Numbered from the stretch's first letter, positions 1 to 6,706 are shown. The stretch: 7,780 nucleotides of DNA from JAGXOF01 sp046545575 (GCA_046545575.1 JBKGZM010000080.1:1-7780); one strand, 5' to 3'. A program made the numbers and translations. The notes: a model not told the origin generated them from the sequence alone.

Positions 1-310
1 CTGATTGCAGGGCTTCATCTATGCTCGGAGCGCAGAACTCGTTGTACCCCACAATTACTTCGTACCCTGAGACTTTACCGAGACGTGCTGCCAGTTCCTG
101 AGAAGCGGTGTAGAAGGGGTCGTTGTGTTCGTTGCGGGGCCAGTTTCTCATTTTGGCCTCAAGCAGAGCATACCGGCCCTGATTCGATTCGGGTGTATCA
201 GTCCCTTTTTGCTCAACAAGGGAATGCAGTCTGAAGAATTCGGCGAGTTCCTGCCCGGGGAAATCCCTGGGTGGCGCGCCATGCATGGCCAGTACGATTA
301 CGGTTTTCAT
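1..310 (-). CDS. CbiX/SirB-like chelatase-family protein, N-terminal part (runs off the left edge)
   Basis: The frame opens with ATG at 310-308 and stays open to position 1, giving 103 complete codons with no stop. The protein begins MKTVIVLAMHGAPPRDFP and later has NDPFYTASQELA and VGYNEFCAPSIDEAL. These resemble the N-terminal half of CbiX/SirB-type (sirohydrochlorin cobalto-/ferrochelatase-like) proteins, in which a His near the end of the first strand (here in MHG) binds the metal. The known family role is metal insertion into sirohydrochlorin for cobalamin or siroheme synthesis. Members of this variant group are often uncharacterised, so the substrate is unproven. No clear Shine-Dalgarno site precedes the ATG; the start is chosen because the first beta strand begins there. 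It lies 79 bases downstream of the acyl-CoA synthetase in the same direction and could be a distal operon gene or have its own promoter. Confidence 0.75.
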   Translation of the reverse strand, partial: MKTVIVLAMHGAPPRDFPGQELAEFFRLHSLVEQKGTDTPESNQGRYALLEAKMRNWPRNEHNDPFYTASQELAARLGKVSGYEVIVGYNEFCAPSIDEALQS

Positions 311-357
311 GGTTTTATTCTGAGGGGGATTCGCAATGACAGATGCTCTTTTTCTGG

Positions 358-377
358 ATTCCGGCTTTCGCCGGAAT
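358..377. repeat. Short GC-rich palindrome, REP-like
   Basis: A perfect 8-base inverted repeat, ATTCCGGC and GCCGGAAT, flanks a 4-base loop. Read on the minus strand the loop is GAAA, a GNRA-type tetraloop. Neither side has a T-run, so it is a poor intrinsic terminator. With its flanks (TGG before, GACGG after) it resembles dispersed extragenic palindromes seen in many bacterial genomes, but only one copy is in this window, so the repeat status is inferred. It lies between the synthetase stop and the CbiX-like start. The rest of 311-389 shows nothing recognisable. Confidence 0.55.
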
Positions 378-389
378 GACGGTACAGCG

Positions 390-1937
390 CTAACCCCCGT
401 ACATTTCCCGGAGCCTGGGTTTCTCTATCTTCCCGGTCGGGTTTCTGGGGACTTCACCAAAGATGATACGCCTGGGGCGCTTGTACCGCTGCAGGTTCTC
501 TTCACAGAATGAGGCTATCTTGTCCTCGGAGAGTTCCTCTCCAGGTGCAGGCTGAATTACGGCTGTTACCAGCTCGCCGAGCCTTTCATCGGGAGTGCCT
601 ATTACCGCCGCGTCCTGAACTCCCGGGTAGCTCTGGAGGACATTCTCTATTTCGACAGGATAGACGTTTTCCCCTCCGGAGATGATGATATCCTTCTTGC
701 GGTCCACAATGTAGATGAATCCATCCTCATCCATCTTTGACATATCGCCTGTGTAAAGCCAGCCATCCTTAATGGTTTGCGCCGTTTTCTCGGGATTCTT
801 ATAGTACTCCTTCATCACGCCGTCGCCCTTAACTATGAGTTCCCCGACCTCTCCCGGAGCTACGTCCTTTCCTTCCTCGTCGACGATGCGGGCCTGCCAG
901 TTATACCCCGGTTTGCCGATGGCCTCTAGTTTATGTTCATTTCCTATTCCCAGATGAACGCACCCGGGACCTGTAGATTCGGTAAGTCCATAGTTGGTGT
1001 CATACTGCATGTTCGGGAAGTACTGCCTCCAGTGTCGTACCAGGCTCGGGGGCACTGGCTGAGCGCCGATATGCATGAGCCTCCAGCGGGAGAGGTCATA
1101 GTCGGCAGGGTTAAGCTCCCCACGGTCGAATGCGGAGACGATATCATGCGCCCAGGGCACGAGCAACCACACTATCGTGCCTCCTTCATTGTGTACTGTC
1201 TCCAATATGCATTGAGGGCTTATCTCGTTCAGCAGCACGGCTTTTCCACCGACGAGAAGGCTGCCGAACCAGTGCATCTTTGCCCCCGTGTGGTACAGCG
1301 GAGGCATGAGAATGAAATTATCATCGTGGGTCTGGAAGTGGTGGGCTTGCTCTGTTATGGCAGCGCACTCCATATTCTTATGGGTAAGAAGAATGGGCTT
1401 TGGCGGACCGGTAGTGCCTGAGGTAAAGTAGAGCCCGCATTCATCCTCCGGGGCAAGGTTCACGGACGGAGGGTCTGCTCTGGCTCCGGCAACAACATCC
1501 TCGAATCTTTCCATGTCGCTGACGCCGTTCTGGCCATCGAGGATATAGTCCTTTATATTGCTCAACTGGGGCCGGATGCTCTCCACCGTCTCCACGAAGT
1601 CCTGCCCCAGAATCATCATCCTGGACTCGGCTATTTCCGTGCAGTATTTAATGTCCTCGCCGGTAAACCTGAAATTGAGGGGGGTAGCCCATGCCCCGGT
1701 CCTTATAATGCCGAAATAGGCAATGAGCCAGTTGATGCTGTTCCGCATGAGGTGGATGACCGTGTCATCCCTTCCGATGCCTCTTTCCATCAATGTATTG
1801 GCAAGCCGATTTGCCTGCTCGTCGAATTCCCGCCAGGTGATCTCCTTCCTGAACCCCTTGCTCGGGACCAGTTCGACGAGGGCTACTTCCTCAGGATATG
1901 CTTGGGCATTTCTCGCCAGCATCTCTGAGATGTTCAT
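390..1937 (-). CDS. AMP-forming acyl-CoA synthetase (class I adenylate-forming enzyme)
   Basis: This 515-residue protein is full length for the ANL superfamily, which activates a carboxylic acid with ATP to an acyl-AMP and then transfers it to CoA in the cytoplasm. Visible core motifs are the phosphate-binding loop YFTSGTTGPPK (170-180), NYGLTE (315-320), YTGD (395-398), the domain hinge DRKKD (412-416) and the C-terminal TGK with the catalytic Lys at 503. It is longer than PaaK-type phenylacetate-CoA ligases and looks like the CaiC/FadD/4-coumarate-ligase branch, so the acid substrate cannot be read from sequence. The ATG at 1937 is preceded by AGGGAGG (1950-1944) with six bases of spacing. 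The site fills the 13-base gap after the aminotransferase stop, which argues for one transcript and control by the upstream attenuator. An aromatic acid substrate is plausible from that context only. Confidence 0.9.
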   Translation of the reverse strand: MNISEMLARNAQAYPEEVALVELVPSKGFRKEITWREFDEQANRLANTLMERGIGRDDTVIHLMRNSINWLIAYFGIIRTGAWATPLNFRFTGEDIKYCTEIAESRMMILGQDFVETVESIRPQLSNIKDYILDGQNGVSDMERFEDVVAGARADPPSVNLAPEDECGLYFTSGTTGPPKPILLTHKNMECAAITEQAHHFQTHDDNFILMPPLYHTGAKMHWFGSLLVGGKAVLLNEISPQCILETVHNEGGTIVWLLVPWAHDIVSAFDRGELNPADYDLSRWRLMHIGAQPVPPSLVRHWRQYFPNMQYDTNYGLTESTGPGCVHLGIGNEHKLEAIGKPGYNWQARIVDEEGKDVAPGEVGELIVKGDGVMKEYYKNPEKTAQTIKDGWLYTGDMSKMDEDGFIYIVDRKKDIIISGGENVYPVEIENVLQSYPGVQDAAVIGTPDERLGELVTAVIQPAPGEELSEDKIASFCEENLQRYKRPRRIIFGEVPRNPTGKIEKPRLREMYGG

Positions 1938-1950
1938 TACCTGCCTCCCT

Positions 1951-3039
1951 TTAGCTTTGTTTGTGGGAAAGCTTGTTCAGGGATTTTATCAGTGCATCAG
2001 TGTGCTCGGGCTTGCCCACGGTTATGCGAACTGTATTACGGAGCATGGGGGTGTCGAAATAGCGAACGAATATCCCATCCTGCTCCAAAGCATTCTTGAT
2101 TTGCTCTGCGTCACTATTCATTGCCTGGCACAGAATGAAGTTGGCCCGGGAAGGATATGGGGCCAGCATTCCTTGCTGCTTTAGCTCCATGGAAAGGCGC
2201 TCACGCTCGGACGTAATAGCCTCTATTCTTTCCTTCATATTGTCGAGGTCTCTAAGAGACTCCATAGCGGCCATCTGCGCAGCAGAGCTCACATTGTAGG
2301 GCAGCTTGGACTTGTATATAATCTCCCAAACTTCCGGGTCAAAAATACCGTATCCTATCCTTAAGCCGGCAAGGCCGGCCCATTTGCTAAACGACCGCAG
2401 GACGATAAGGTTAGGGTATGAAGGCACCAGGTGAGCGACCGTCTCTCCGCTGAACTCATAGTATGCCTCATCCACTACGACGAAGATACCTGTTTCGAGT
2501 AGGCTTATTATATCACTTACAGGGGTTGTGTTACCAGTGGGGTTGTTGGGATTACACAGGAGGATAACCTTGGTATGTTCGTCAATGGCCGATTTCGCCT
2601 TTTCCACATCGACTCCGAAGTCAGCATCTCGGGGGATGTCGACGATTTCACCGTTGCACATCTTGATCCGAATGCCATATGGCACAAACGTGGGCGGGAA
2701 GTTAATCACCTTGTCTCCGGGGTCAAGAGTCATGCGCAGGATAAGGTCGATGAGTTCATCGGAGCCACTGCCAACGGCAATATATTCCTCCCCCATGCCA
2801 GTGTATTCCTCAAGCATGGTGCGAAGTTCACGGTGTTCCGGGTCAGGGTAGATGTGATGAGAGTCCGCTTTGGCGAGTGCTTGCATAACTCGTGGCGAAC
2901 AGCCGTAAGGGCTCTCATTGGCGTCCAGCTTGATAACCTGCTCCACAGGTATGCCGAGGCGCTGGGCTAAGACCCCAAGCGGCTGAACAGCCTGGTAGGG
3001 TGCAGCGTCGATCAAATGACGCCTGATAAGTCTTTTCAT
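1951..3039 (-). CDS. hisC: HisC-family PLP aminotransferase, probably acting on aromatic amino acids
   Basis: This 362-residue fold-type I aminotransferase has the usual HisC length. It shows LDANESPYG (38-46), NPNNPTG (163-169), DEAYYEF (190-196), SFSK with the PLP-binding Lys at 219, GLRIGY with an Arg at 227, and VRITVG with the substrate-carboxylate Arg at 338. Family members make histidinol phosphate from imidazole-acetol phosphate, and several also transaminate phenylpyruvate and 4-hydroxyphenylpyruvate. The start is placed at 3039 because AGGAGGAGG sits just upstream; an in-frame ATG at 3066 would lie upstream of that site. No other his gene is visible. The leader in front has Phe and Tyr codons but no His codon, so a role in Phe/Tyr synthesis is favoured. 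The symbol reflects the family rather than a proven histidine role. CobD was considered because of the CbiX-like neighbour, but the N-terminus is HisC-like. Confidence 0.88.
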   Translation of the reverse strand: MKRLIRRHLIDAAPYQAVQPLGVLAQRLGIPVEQVIKLDANESPYGCSPRVMQALAKADSHHIYPDPEHRELRTMLEEYTGMGEEYIAVGSGSDELIDLILRMTLDPGDKVINFPPTFVPYGIRIKMCNGEIVDIPRDADFGVDVEKAKSAIDEHTKVILLCNPNNPTGNTTPVSDIISLLETGIFVVVDEAYYEFSGETVAHLVPSYPNLIVLRSFSKWAGLAGLRIGYGIFDPEVWEIIYKSKLPYNVSSAAQMAAMESLRDLDNMKERIEAITSERERLSMELKQQGMLAPYPSRANFILCQAMNSDAEQIKNALEQDGIFVRYFDTPMLRNTVRITVGKPEHTDALIKSLNKLSHKQS

Positions 3040-3040
3040 T

Positions 3041-3050
3041 TCCTCCTCCT
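3041..3050 (-). promoter_or_regulatory. Shine-Dalgarno site that fixes the aminotransferase start
   Basis: On the minus strand the bases read AGGAGGAGGA directly before AATG. This very strong site supports the ATG at 3039-3037 and makes the upstream in-frame ATG at 3066, which has no such site, unlikely. Confidence 0.85.
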
Positions 3051-3085
3051 TTCTATTGTACTGCATTTTTGTTTATGTTAATATA

Positions 3086-3122
3086 CCAAAAATCCCCCTC
3101 CAGTTGAAACTGGAGGGGGATT
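3086..3122 (-). terminator. Intrinsic terminator of the Phe/Tyr attenuator
   Basis: A perfect 15-base inverted repeat (3122-3108 and 3105-3091 on the minus strand) gives a stem of about 14 pairs with arms AATCCCCCTCCAGT and ACTGGAGGGGGATT around a short loop. The stem runs into five Ts on the minus strand only; the plus-strand side has no T-run. It therefore terminates minus-strand transcription about 50 bases before the aminotransferase start. That is the position expected of an attenuator and not of an end-of-gene terminator, since no complete upstream gene ends here other than the leader peptide. Confidence 0.85.
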
Positions 3123-3181
3123 GAGATCTCTTACTACAGGAAAGGGCTAACCTGGCACCAAAAGATCCCTTACCCCCTCAG
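3110..3181 (-). promoter_or_regulatory. Predicted antiterminator pairing
   Basis: On the minus-strand RNA, GGGAUCUUUU (3169-3160) can pair with AAGAGAUCUC (3132-3123) over ten positions including two G-U pairs. Across a 3x3 internal loop, AGGGGG (3178-3173) pairs with CCCCCU (3119-3114), and CUG (3181-3179) pairs with CAG (3112-3110) past one bulged C. This takes up much of the 5' arm of the terminator, so the two structures exclude each other. The pairing was found by eye; no folding energy was computed. Confidence 0.65.
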
Positions 3182-3225
3182 GGGGTAATAATACGCGTAG
3201 AAAAAGACCTTTTGGTTAAAGCCAG
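3152..3225 (-). promoter_or_regulatory. Predicted anti-antiterminator, pairing inside the leader peptide region
   Basis: On the minus-strand RNA, CCAAAAGGUC (3215-3206) pairs with GAUCUUUUGG (3167-3158), ten positions with one G-U. Outside it, CUGGC (3225-3221) pairs with GCCAG (3156-3152). Enclosed is a second hairpin, UUACCCCC/GGGGGUAA (3188-3181 and 3177-3170), that contains the leader stop codon. Both pairings sequester strands needed by the antiterminator. A ribosome stalled on the Tyr codons at 3199-3185 would open them. Confidence 0.65.
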
Positions 3226-3235
3226 TTGCGCACAT
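3170..3235 (-). CDS. Phe/Tyr-rich attenuator leader peptide
   Basis: A 21-codon ORF (ATG 3235-3233, TAA 3172-3170) encodes a peptide that starts MCATGFNQKV, then has FFYAYYYP and ends LRG. Three Phe and four Tyr codons, seven of them packed into eight consecutive codons interrupted only by Ala, are far above chance. There is no His or Trp codon. The layout resembles known enterobacterial leader peptides such as the one for pheA, with runs of the regulating amino acid before a terminator. In the usual mechanism a ribosome stalls on these codons when charged tRNA is scarce, which prevents termination. No Shine-Dalgarno site precedes the ATG, and a stop codon is directly upstream in frame. Depending on the promoter used, the 5' UTR would be only about 6 to 18 bases, so initiation may be nearly leaderless. 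It probably has no function as a peptide beyond regulation. Confidence 0.8.
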   Translation of the reverse strand: MCATGFNQKVFFYAYYYPLRG

Positions 3236-3247
3236 TTAAACAATGAT

Positions 3248-3276
3248 AGAGTAGCACGTTTTATAACAGCAGTCAA
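3248..3276 (-). promoter_or_regulatory. Promoter region for the leader-aminotransferase-synthetase operon
   Basis: Two overlapping sigma70-type candidates are visible on the minus strand. One is TTGACT (3276-3271), a 17-base spacer and TACTCT (3253-3248), which has a good -35 and a weak -10. The other is an extended -10, TGTTATAAA (3268-3260), with no clear -35. Both place the transcription start just before the leader-peptide ATG at 3235, as attenuation requires. Which one is used cannot be decided by reading. Confidence 0.5.
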
Positions 3277-3356
3277 TAGCTATTAAATATGCTGAATTAT
3301 AGTATGAATGCGCATAGTATTACTCAATTCTATATTAGTCGCCATCCATATCACTA

Positions 3357-3365
3357 TGTTATACT
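3357..3365 (+). promoter_or_regulatory. Extended -10 promoter for the benzoate-CoA ligase gene
   Basis: TGTTATACT matches the extended -10 pattern (TG, one base, then TATACT, one change from TATAAT). No recognisable -35 lies 16 to 18 bases upstream. The predicted start near 3372 leaves a 5' UTR of roughly 29 bases that contains the Shine-Dalgarno site. A TATAGT at 3298-3303 is an alternative with a longer UTR. Confidence 0.4.
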
Positions 3366-3387
3366 TGATTGGGGGGAGACCTAATCT

Positions 3388-3395
3388 AAAGGAGG
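3388..3395 (+). promoter_or_regulatory. Shine-Dalgarno site that fixes the ligase start
   Basis: AAAGGAGG lies five bases before the ATG at 3401. It shows that the frame's extension back to an ATG at 3308, which would add 31 residues, is not translated. The family also begins near this Met. Confidence 0.85.
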
Positions 3396-3400
3396 ACCAG

Positions 3401-4972
3401 ATGGGAAAACCATATAAATATGAGCAGTTTATTCCCTCATATTACAACATCACTACCAAGTTAGTTGATGAGAGCGTGGAAAAAGGACTGGGGGACAAAA
3501 TTGCCTTCTATTATAAGGACGAAAAGTACACGTATAAACAGATACAGTCGTGTATCAACCAGGTTGGTAACGCGCTGCATATTCTGGGTGTACACATGGG
3601 GGACAGGGTGATGCTGTCGCTGTACGACTCCCCCGAAGCCGTGGCCAGCTTTTTCGGAGCCATTAAAATCGGGGCCATCCCGGTATTCGCCAATTACATG
3701 TCCACCGCGGATGACTACCGCTATCTGCTCAATAACAGCAGGGCCGGCACAATCATAGCTCACGAAGATTTCATTGAAACGATAGAGGAGTGGCGAGAGA
3801 AGTATCTGTATCTGGAGAACACGCTTGTTGTCGGTCAGAAGACCAGAGCTTTTCATGTATCATTCCATGATATAGTGGACCGGTGCTCAACCGAGCTTGA
3901 CGTCGCGTACACCACCATCGACGACCACGCATTCTGGAACTATACCTCGGGCAGCACAGGCGTCCCCAAGGCCGCGGTTCACCTTCAACACGATGTCTTC
4001 AGTTGCATAGAGAACTACGCCATGGGAGTATTGGGCATCGATTCCGAAGACATTCTCTTCTCAGCTTCCAAGGTTTTCTTTGCCTATGGCCTGGGGAATA
4101 CCCTTCTGTATCCCCTTGGTACTGGTGCTGCTGCAGTGTTGCTTCCTGACCGTCCCTTGCCCGAGACGGTTTTCGAAACCATTCAGAAATATGACGTGAC
4201 GGTTTTCTTCGGTATCCCGACCCTCTATGCCAACATGCTCCGCGTAAAAGACGCTGAAAAGAAATATGATCTGTCTTCGCTGCGCATTTGTACATCGGCA
4301 GGGGAAGCATTGCCACAAGATGTGTTCAATGAATTCAAGAGACGATTCGGACTGGAAATATTGGACGGCATTGGCTCAACAGAGTTGCTGCATATCTTCA
4401 TATCCAATCGGCCAGGAGACGTTAAACCCGGTAGCACTGGCAAGCTGGTTCCGGGATACTCCGCGAGGATAGTTGACGAGGACGGCAATGACCTGCCTGA
4501 TGGAGAGGTCGGAACTCTCCTCGTAAGGGGCGAATCGACGGCTGCCTACTATTGGCGCCATCACGAGAAGACGAAGCAGTCCATGCTCGGTGAGTGGTTC
4601 AACACCGGTGACAAGTATTACAGGGATAAAGATGGGTATTTCTACTATTGTGGCAGAGCCGATGACATGCTCAAGGTTGGAGGCATATGGGTTTCGCCTA
4701 TAGAGGTCGAGGATACCCTCGTCAATCACTCGGATGTGTTCGAAGCGGCAGTGGTGGAAGCCCGTGACGACAGTGGACTTGTGAAGCCCAAGGCATATGT
4801 TGTGCTCAAGGATGGAAACAAGGCATCCGATGAACTCGCCAAGGATATTCAGCAATATGTCAAGAGCAGCATAGCGCCCTACAAATATCCCAGATGGATA
4901 GAGTTTGTGGACAGCCTACCCAAGACCTCTACAGGCAAGATTCAGCGGTACAAGTTGAGAAACCAGTCATAG
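3401..4972 (+). CDS. Benzoate-CoA ligase family enzyme
   Basis: This 523-residue ANL enzyme is closest in style to benzoate-/4-hydroxybenzoate-CoA ligases, which turn an aryl carboxylate plus ATP and CoA into the aryl-CoA, AMP and PPi at the entry of anaerobic aromatic degradation. Typical stretches are SKVFFAYGLGN (223-233), the phosphate loop YTSGSTGVPK (181-190), GIGSTELLHIF (323-333), SNRPGDVKPGSTG (335-347), TGDK (402-405), YCGRADDMLKVGGIWVSP (416-433) and STGK with the catalytic Lys at 513. The Ala-Tyr pair (228-229) and His-Ile pair (331-332) match residues that, from memory, line the benzoate pocket in known structures. The true substrate could be benzoate, a hydroxybenzoate or a cyclic acid; no benzoyl-CoA reductase gene is in the window. 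It is transcribed divergently from the aminotransferase operon, and an ATPase gene follows 18 bases after its stop. Confidence 0.88.
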   Translation: MGKPYKYEQFIPSYYNITTKLVDESVEKGLGDKIAFYYKDEKYTYKQIQSCINQVGNALHILGVHMGDRVMLSLYDSPEAVASFFGAIKIGAIPVFANYMSTADDYRYLLNNSRAGTIIAHEDFIETIEEWREKYLYLENTLVVGQKTRAFHVSFHDIVDRCSTELDVAYTTIDDHAFWNYTSGSTGVPKAAVHLQHDVFSCIENYAMGVLGIDSEDILFSASKVFFAYGLGNTLLYPLGTGAAAVLLPDRPLPETVFETIQKYDVTVFFGIPTLYANMLRVKDAEKKYDLSSLRICTSAGEALPQDVFNEFKRRFGLEILDGIGSTELLHIFISNRPGDVKPGSTGKLVPGYSARIVDEDGNDLPDGEVGTLLVRGESTAAYYWRHHEKTKQSMLGEWFNTGDKYYRDKDGYFYYCGRADDMLKVGGIWVSPIEVEDTLVNHSDVFEAAVVEARDDSGLVKPKAYVVLKDGNKASDELAKDIQQYVKSSIAPYKYPRWIEFVDSLPKTSTGKIQRYKLRNQS

Positions 4973-4990
4973 TGACGGAAACGATTATAT

Positions 4991-6706
4991 ATGCAAACGG
5001 CACAGGACCTTAAGCGAACGCTGCAAAGAATAGACGGAAAGGGATACAAGGCATACAAGGACACTGAGGGCTCATACGACTGCCGAGAGTATGTTCTTAT
5101 TATTGACCGTGTGCAGGGCGATCCTTTTGCTGCCCCCAGCCGGGTGCGGGTGCGAGTCCCTCAGAAGCTGGCCGGGTTCCCCAAAGATTCCTATGAGAGC
5201 AAGAGCCGTGAGATAGCGTTGCGCGATTTCCTCACCCGCAGGTTCGCCGAGGCTGCGAAGCGGTTTTGCAAGGGAAACAGGGGTACCGGAGCCGGCGGAC
5301 TGATAGCGATCGACCGTCCAGGCCAGGAGATACTGGAACGCACCTCCGTATTCGTCTCCGATGAATATGTGGAGGCGAGGTTTGTGATGGGTCTCCCGGC
5401 GTTCGGGCGGAGCGTGGCGGGACAGCATGCCCAGGCCATGTTCTTCGAGGAGCTACCCCGCATTATCAAAGCCTCTCTATTCGCTCGAAGCCTGGATCAG
5501 AACGCATTATATCAGCATGTCAAGGTTGCAGAAGACGCCGATTTCCTCAGAAATAAGCTGGGGGAAATGGGGCTCGTGGCCTTTGTAGCCGATGGGGCGA
5601 TACTCCCCAGGGCCAGCGGGGTTGACCAACGTCCCCTGTCCAAAGGGAAGGTGATTCCCTTTGAGTCTCCTGACTCCATGCGGGTGGAAATAGAGTTGCC
5701 CAACCGGGGTACTGTGACCGGCATGGGAATAGCTGAGGGTGTGACACTTGTCGTAGGCGGAGGATACCACGGGAAGTCCACGCTTCTGAGTGCCCTGGAA
5801 CTGGGAGTGTATAACCATCTGCCCGGCGATGGGAGAGAACTGGTCATTGCCAATCCGGATACCATGAAGATAAGGGCCGAGGACGGCAGACGCATAGAGA
5901 AGGTGGATATCTCTTCCTTTATAGCGAATCTCCCCTTTGGGCAGGACACTACAGCATTCTCATCCGAGGACGCCAGCGGAAGCACGTCCCAGGCGGCCAA
6001 TATAATAGAGGCGCTGGAGGTGAGCGCGCAGGTGATGCTCATCGACGAGGATACCTCCGCAACCAACTTCATGATACGGGACCACCGGATGCAGGAGCTG
6101 GTATCCAAGGATAAGGAACCGATAACCCCGTTCATAGATAAGATACAGCAACTTTACCGTGACCTCGGGGTCTCCACGATACTGGTGATAGGCGGCTCCG
6201 GCGATTACTTCGATGTCGCCGACCGCGTGATCTGCATGGCGGAGTACAGGCCCTATGACCTGACCAGCGAGGCGCGGGACATTGTGGACCGGTACAGAGC
6301 TGAGCGTAAGTCGGAAGGCGGAGAACACTTTGGAGAAATCATCGAGCGCACGCCCCTGGCTGGCAGCTTCGACCCCAGTAAAGGCAAGAAGGATGTGAAG
6401 ATCTCAACCAAAGGTCTGCACTCCATTGCCTTTGGCACTCACAGTATAGACCTGAGTGCTATCGAGCAGCTTGTTGACGTAAGCCAGACGAGGGCGCTCG
6501 GCGACGCGATATACTATGCCACAAGGTACATGGACGGCCGGAGGACTCTCAAGGAGATCATCGACGCTCTGATGAGGGATGTAAAGGAAAAGGGACTGGA
6601 TGTTCTGAGCCCCCATGCTGTAGGGGACTATGCGGAATTCAGGGGACTCGAACTTGCCTCCGCCATCAACCGGCTCAGGACCCTCTCGGTGCGGAAGAAA
6701 GGTTAA
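4991..6706 (+). CDS. Predicted ATPase of the ABC class (PF09818/COG3044 type)
   Basis: This 571-residue protein has the domain order of the ABC-class predicted ATPase family. An N-terminal region (about 1-240) is followed by Walker A GGGYHGKST (256-264), a signature-like ASGSTSQA (328-335) in place of the transporter LSGGQ, and Walker B VMLIDEDTSATNF (348-360). A switch-like VIGGSGDYFDVADRV (399-413) and a C-terminal module (about 467-571) complete it. No membrane segment or transporter partner is visible, so it is a soluble ATPase rather than a transporter subunit. The family's cellular role is largely unknown; the trypanosome RNA-editing protein MRB1590 is, from memory, a relative, which hints at nucleic acid binding. 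A stop codon in frame at 4973 makes ATG 4991 the natural start, although no Shine-Dalgarno site is seen. With an 18-base gap after the ligase, expression probably depends on read-through or translational coupling. Confidence 0.88.
   Translation: MQTAQDLKRTLQRIDGKGYKAYKDTEGSYDCREYVLIIDRVQGDPFAAPSRVRVRVPQKLAGFPKDSYESKSREIALRDFLTRRFAEAAKRFCKGNRGTGAGGLIAIDRPGQEILERTSVFVSDEYVEARFVMGLPAFGRSVAGQHAQAMFFEELPRIIKASLFARSLDQNALYQHVKVAEDADFLRNKLGEMGLVAFVADGAILPRASGVDQRPLSKGKVIPFESPDSMRVEIELPNRGTVTGMGIAEGVTLVVGGGYHGKSTLLSALELGVYNHLPGDGRELVIANPDTMKIRAEDGRRIEKVDISSFIANLPFGQDTTAFSSEDASGSTSQAANIIEALEVSAQVMLIDEDTSATNFMIRDHRMQELVSKDKEPITPFIDKIQQLYRDLGVSTILVIGGSGDYFDVADRVICMAEYRPYDLTSEARDIVDRYRAERKSEGGEHFGEIIERTPLAGSFDPSKGKKDVKISTKGLHSIAFGTHSIDLSAIEQLVDVSQTRALGDAIYYATRYMDGRRTLKEIIDALMRDVKEKGLDVLSPHAVGDYAEFRGLELASAINRLRTLSVRKKG

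Noticed and set aside
125..379. Plus-strand 84-codon frame at the left edge
   Set aside because: It overlaps antisense to the CbiX-like gene, whose protein sequence is recognisable.
933..1421. Long plus-strand open frame inside the acyl-CoA synthetase
   Set aside because: It lies opposite a full-length enzyme with all motifs, has no ribosome site and shows no recognisable protein features.
3040..3066. Nine-residue extension of the aminotransferase from ATG 3066
   Set aside because: Those codons encode the ribosome site AGGAGGAGG for the ATG at 3039, and no site precedes 3066.
3086..3240. T-box riboswitch in front of the aminotransferase
   Set aside because: No T-box consensus of the AGGGTGGNACCGCG kind is present. 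GGTGCC at 3159-3154 is a weak resemblance, and the peptide with aromatic codons explains the structure better.
3086..3240. Histidine attenuator, given the hisC annotation
   Set aside because: The leader peptide contains no His codon; the run is Phe and Tyr.
3308..3400. N-terminal extension of the benzoate-CoA ligase with a hydrophobic, signal-like segment
   Set aside because: A strong Shine-Dalgarno site (3388-3395) sits in front of the ATG at 3401, family members begin there, and the likely promoter lies inside the extension.
5512..6135. 207-codon minus-strand frame inside the ATPase gene
   Set aside because: It is antisense to the Walker A and B coding region and shows low-complexity Ser/Pro-rich content typical of a shadow frame.
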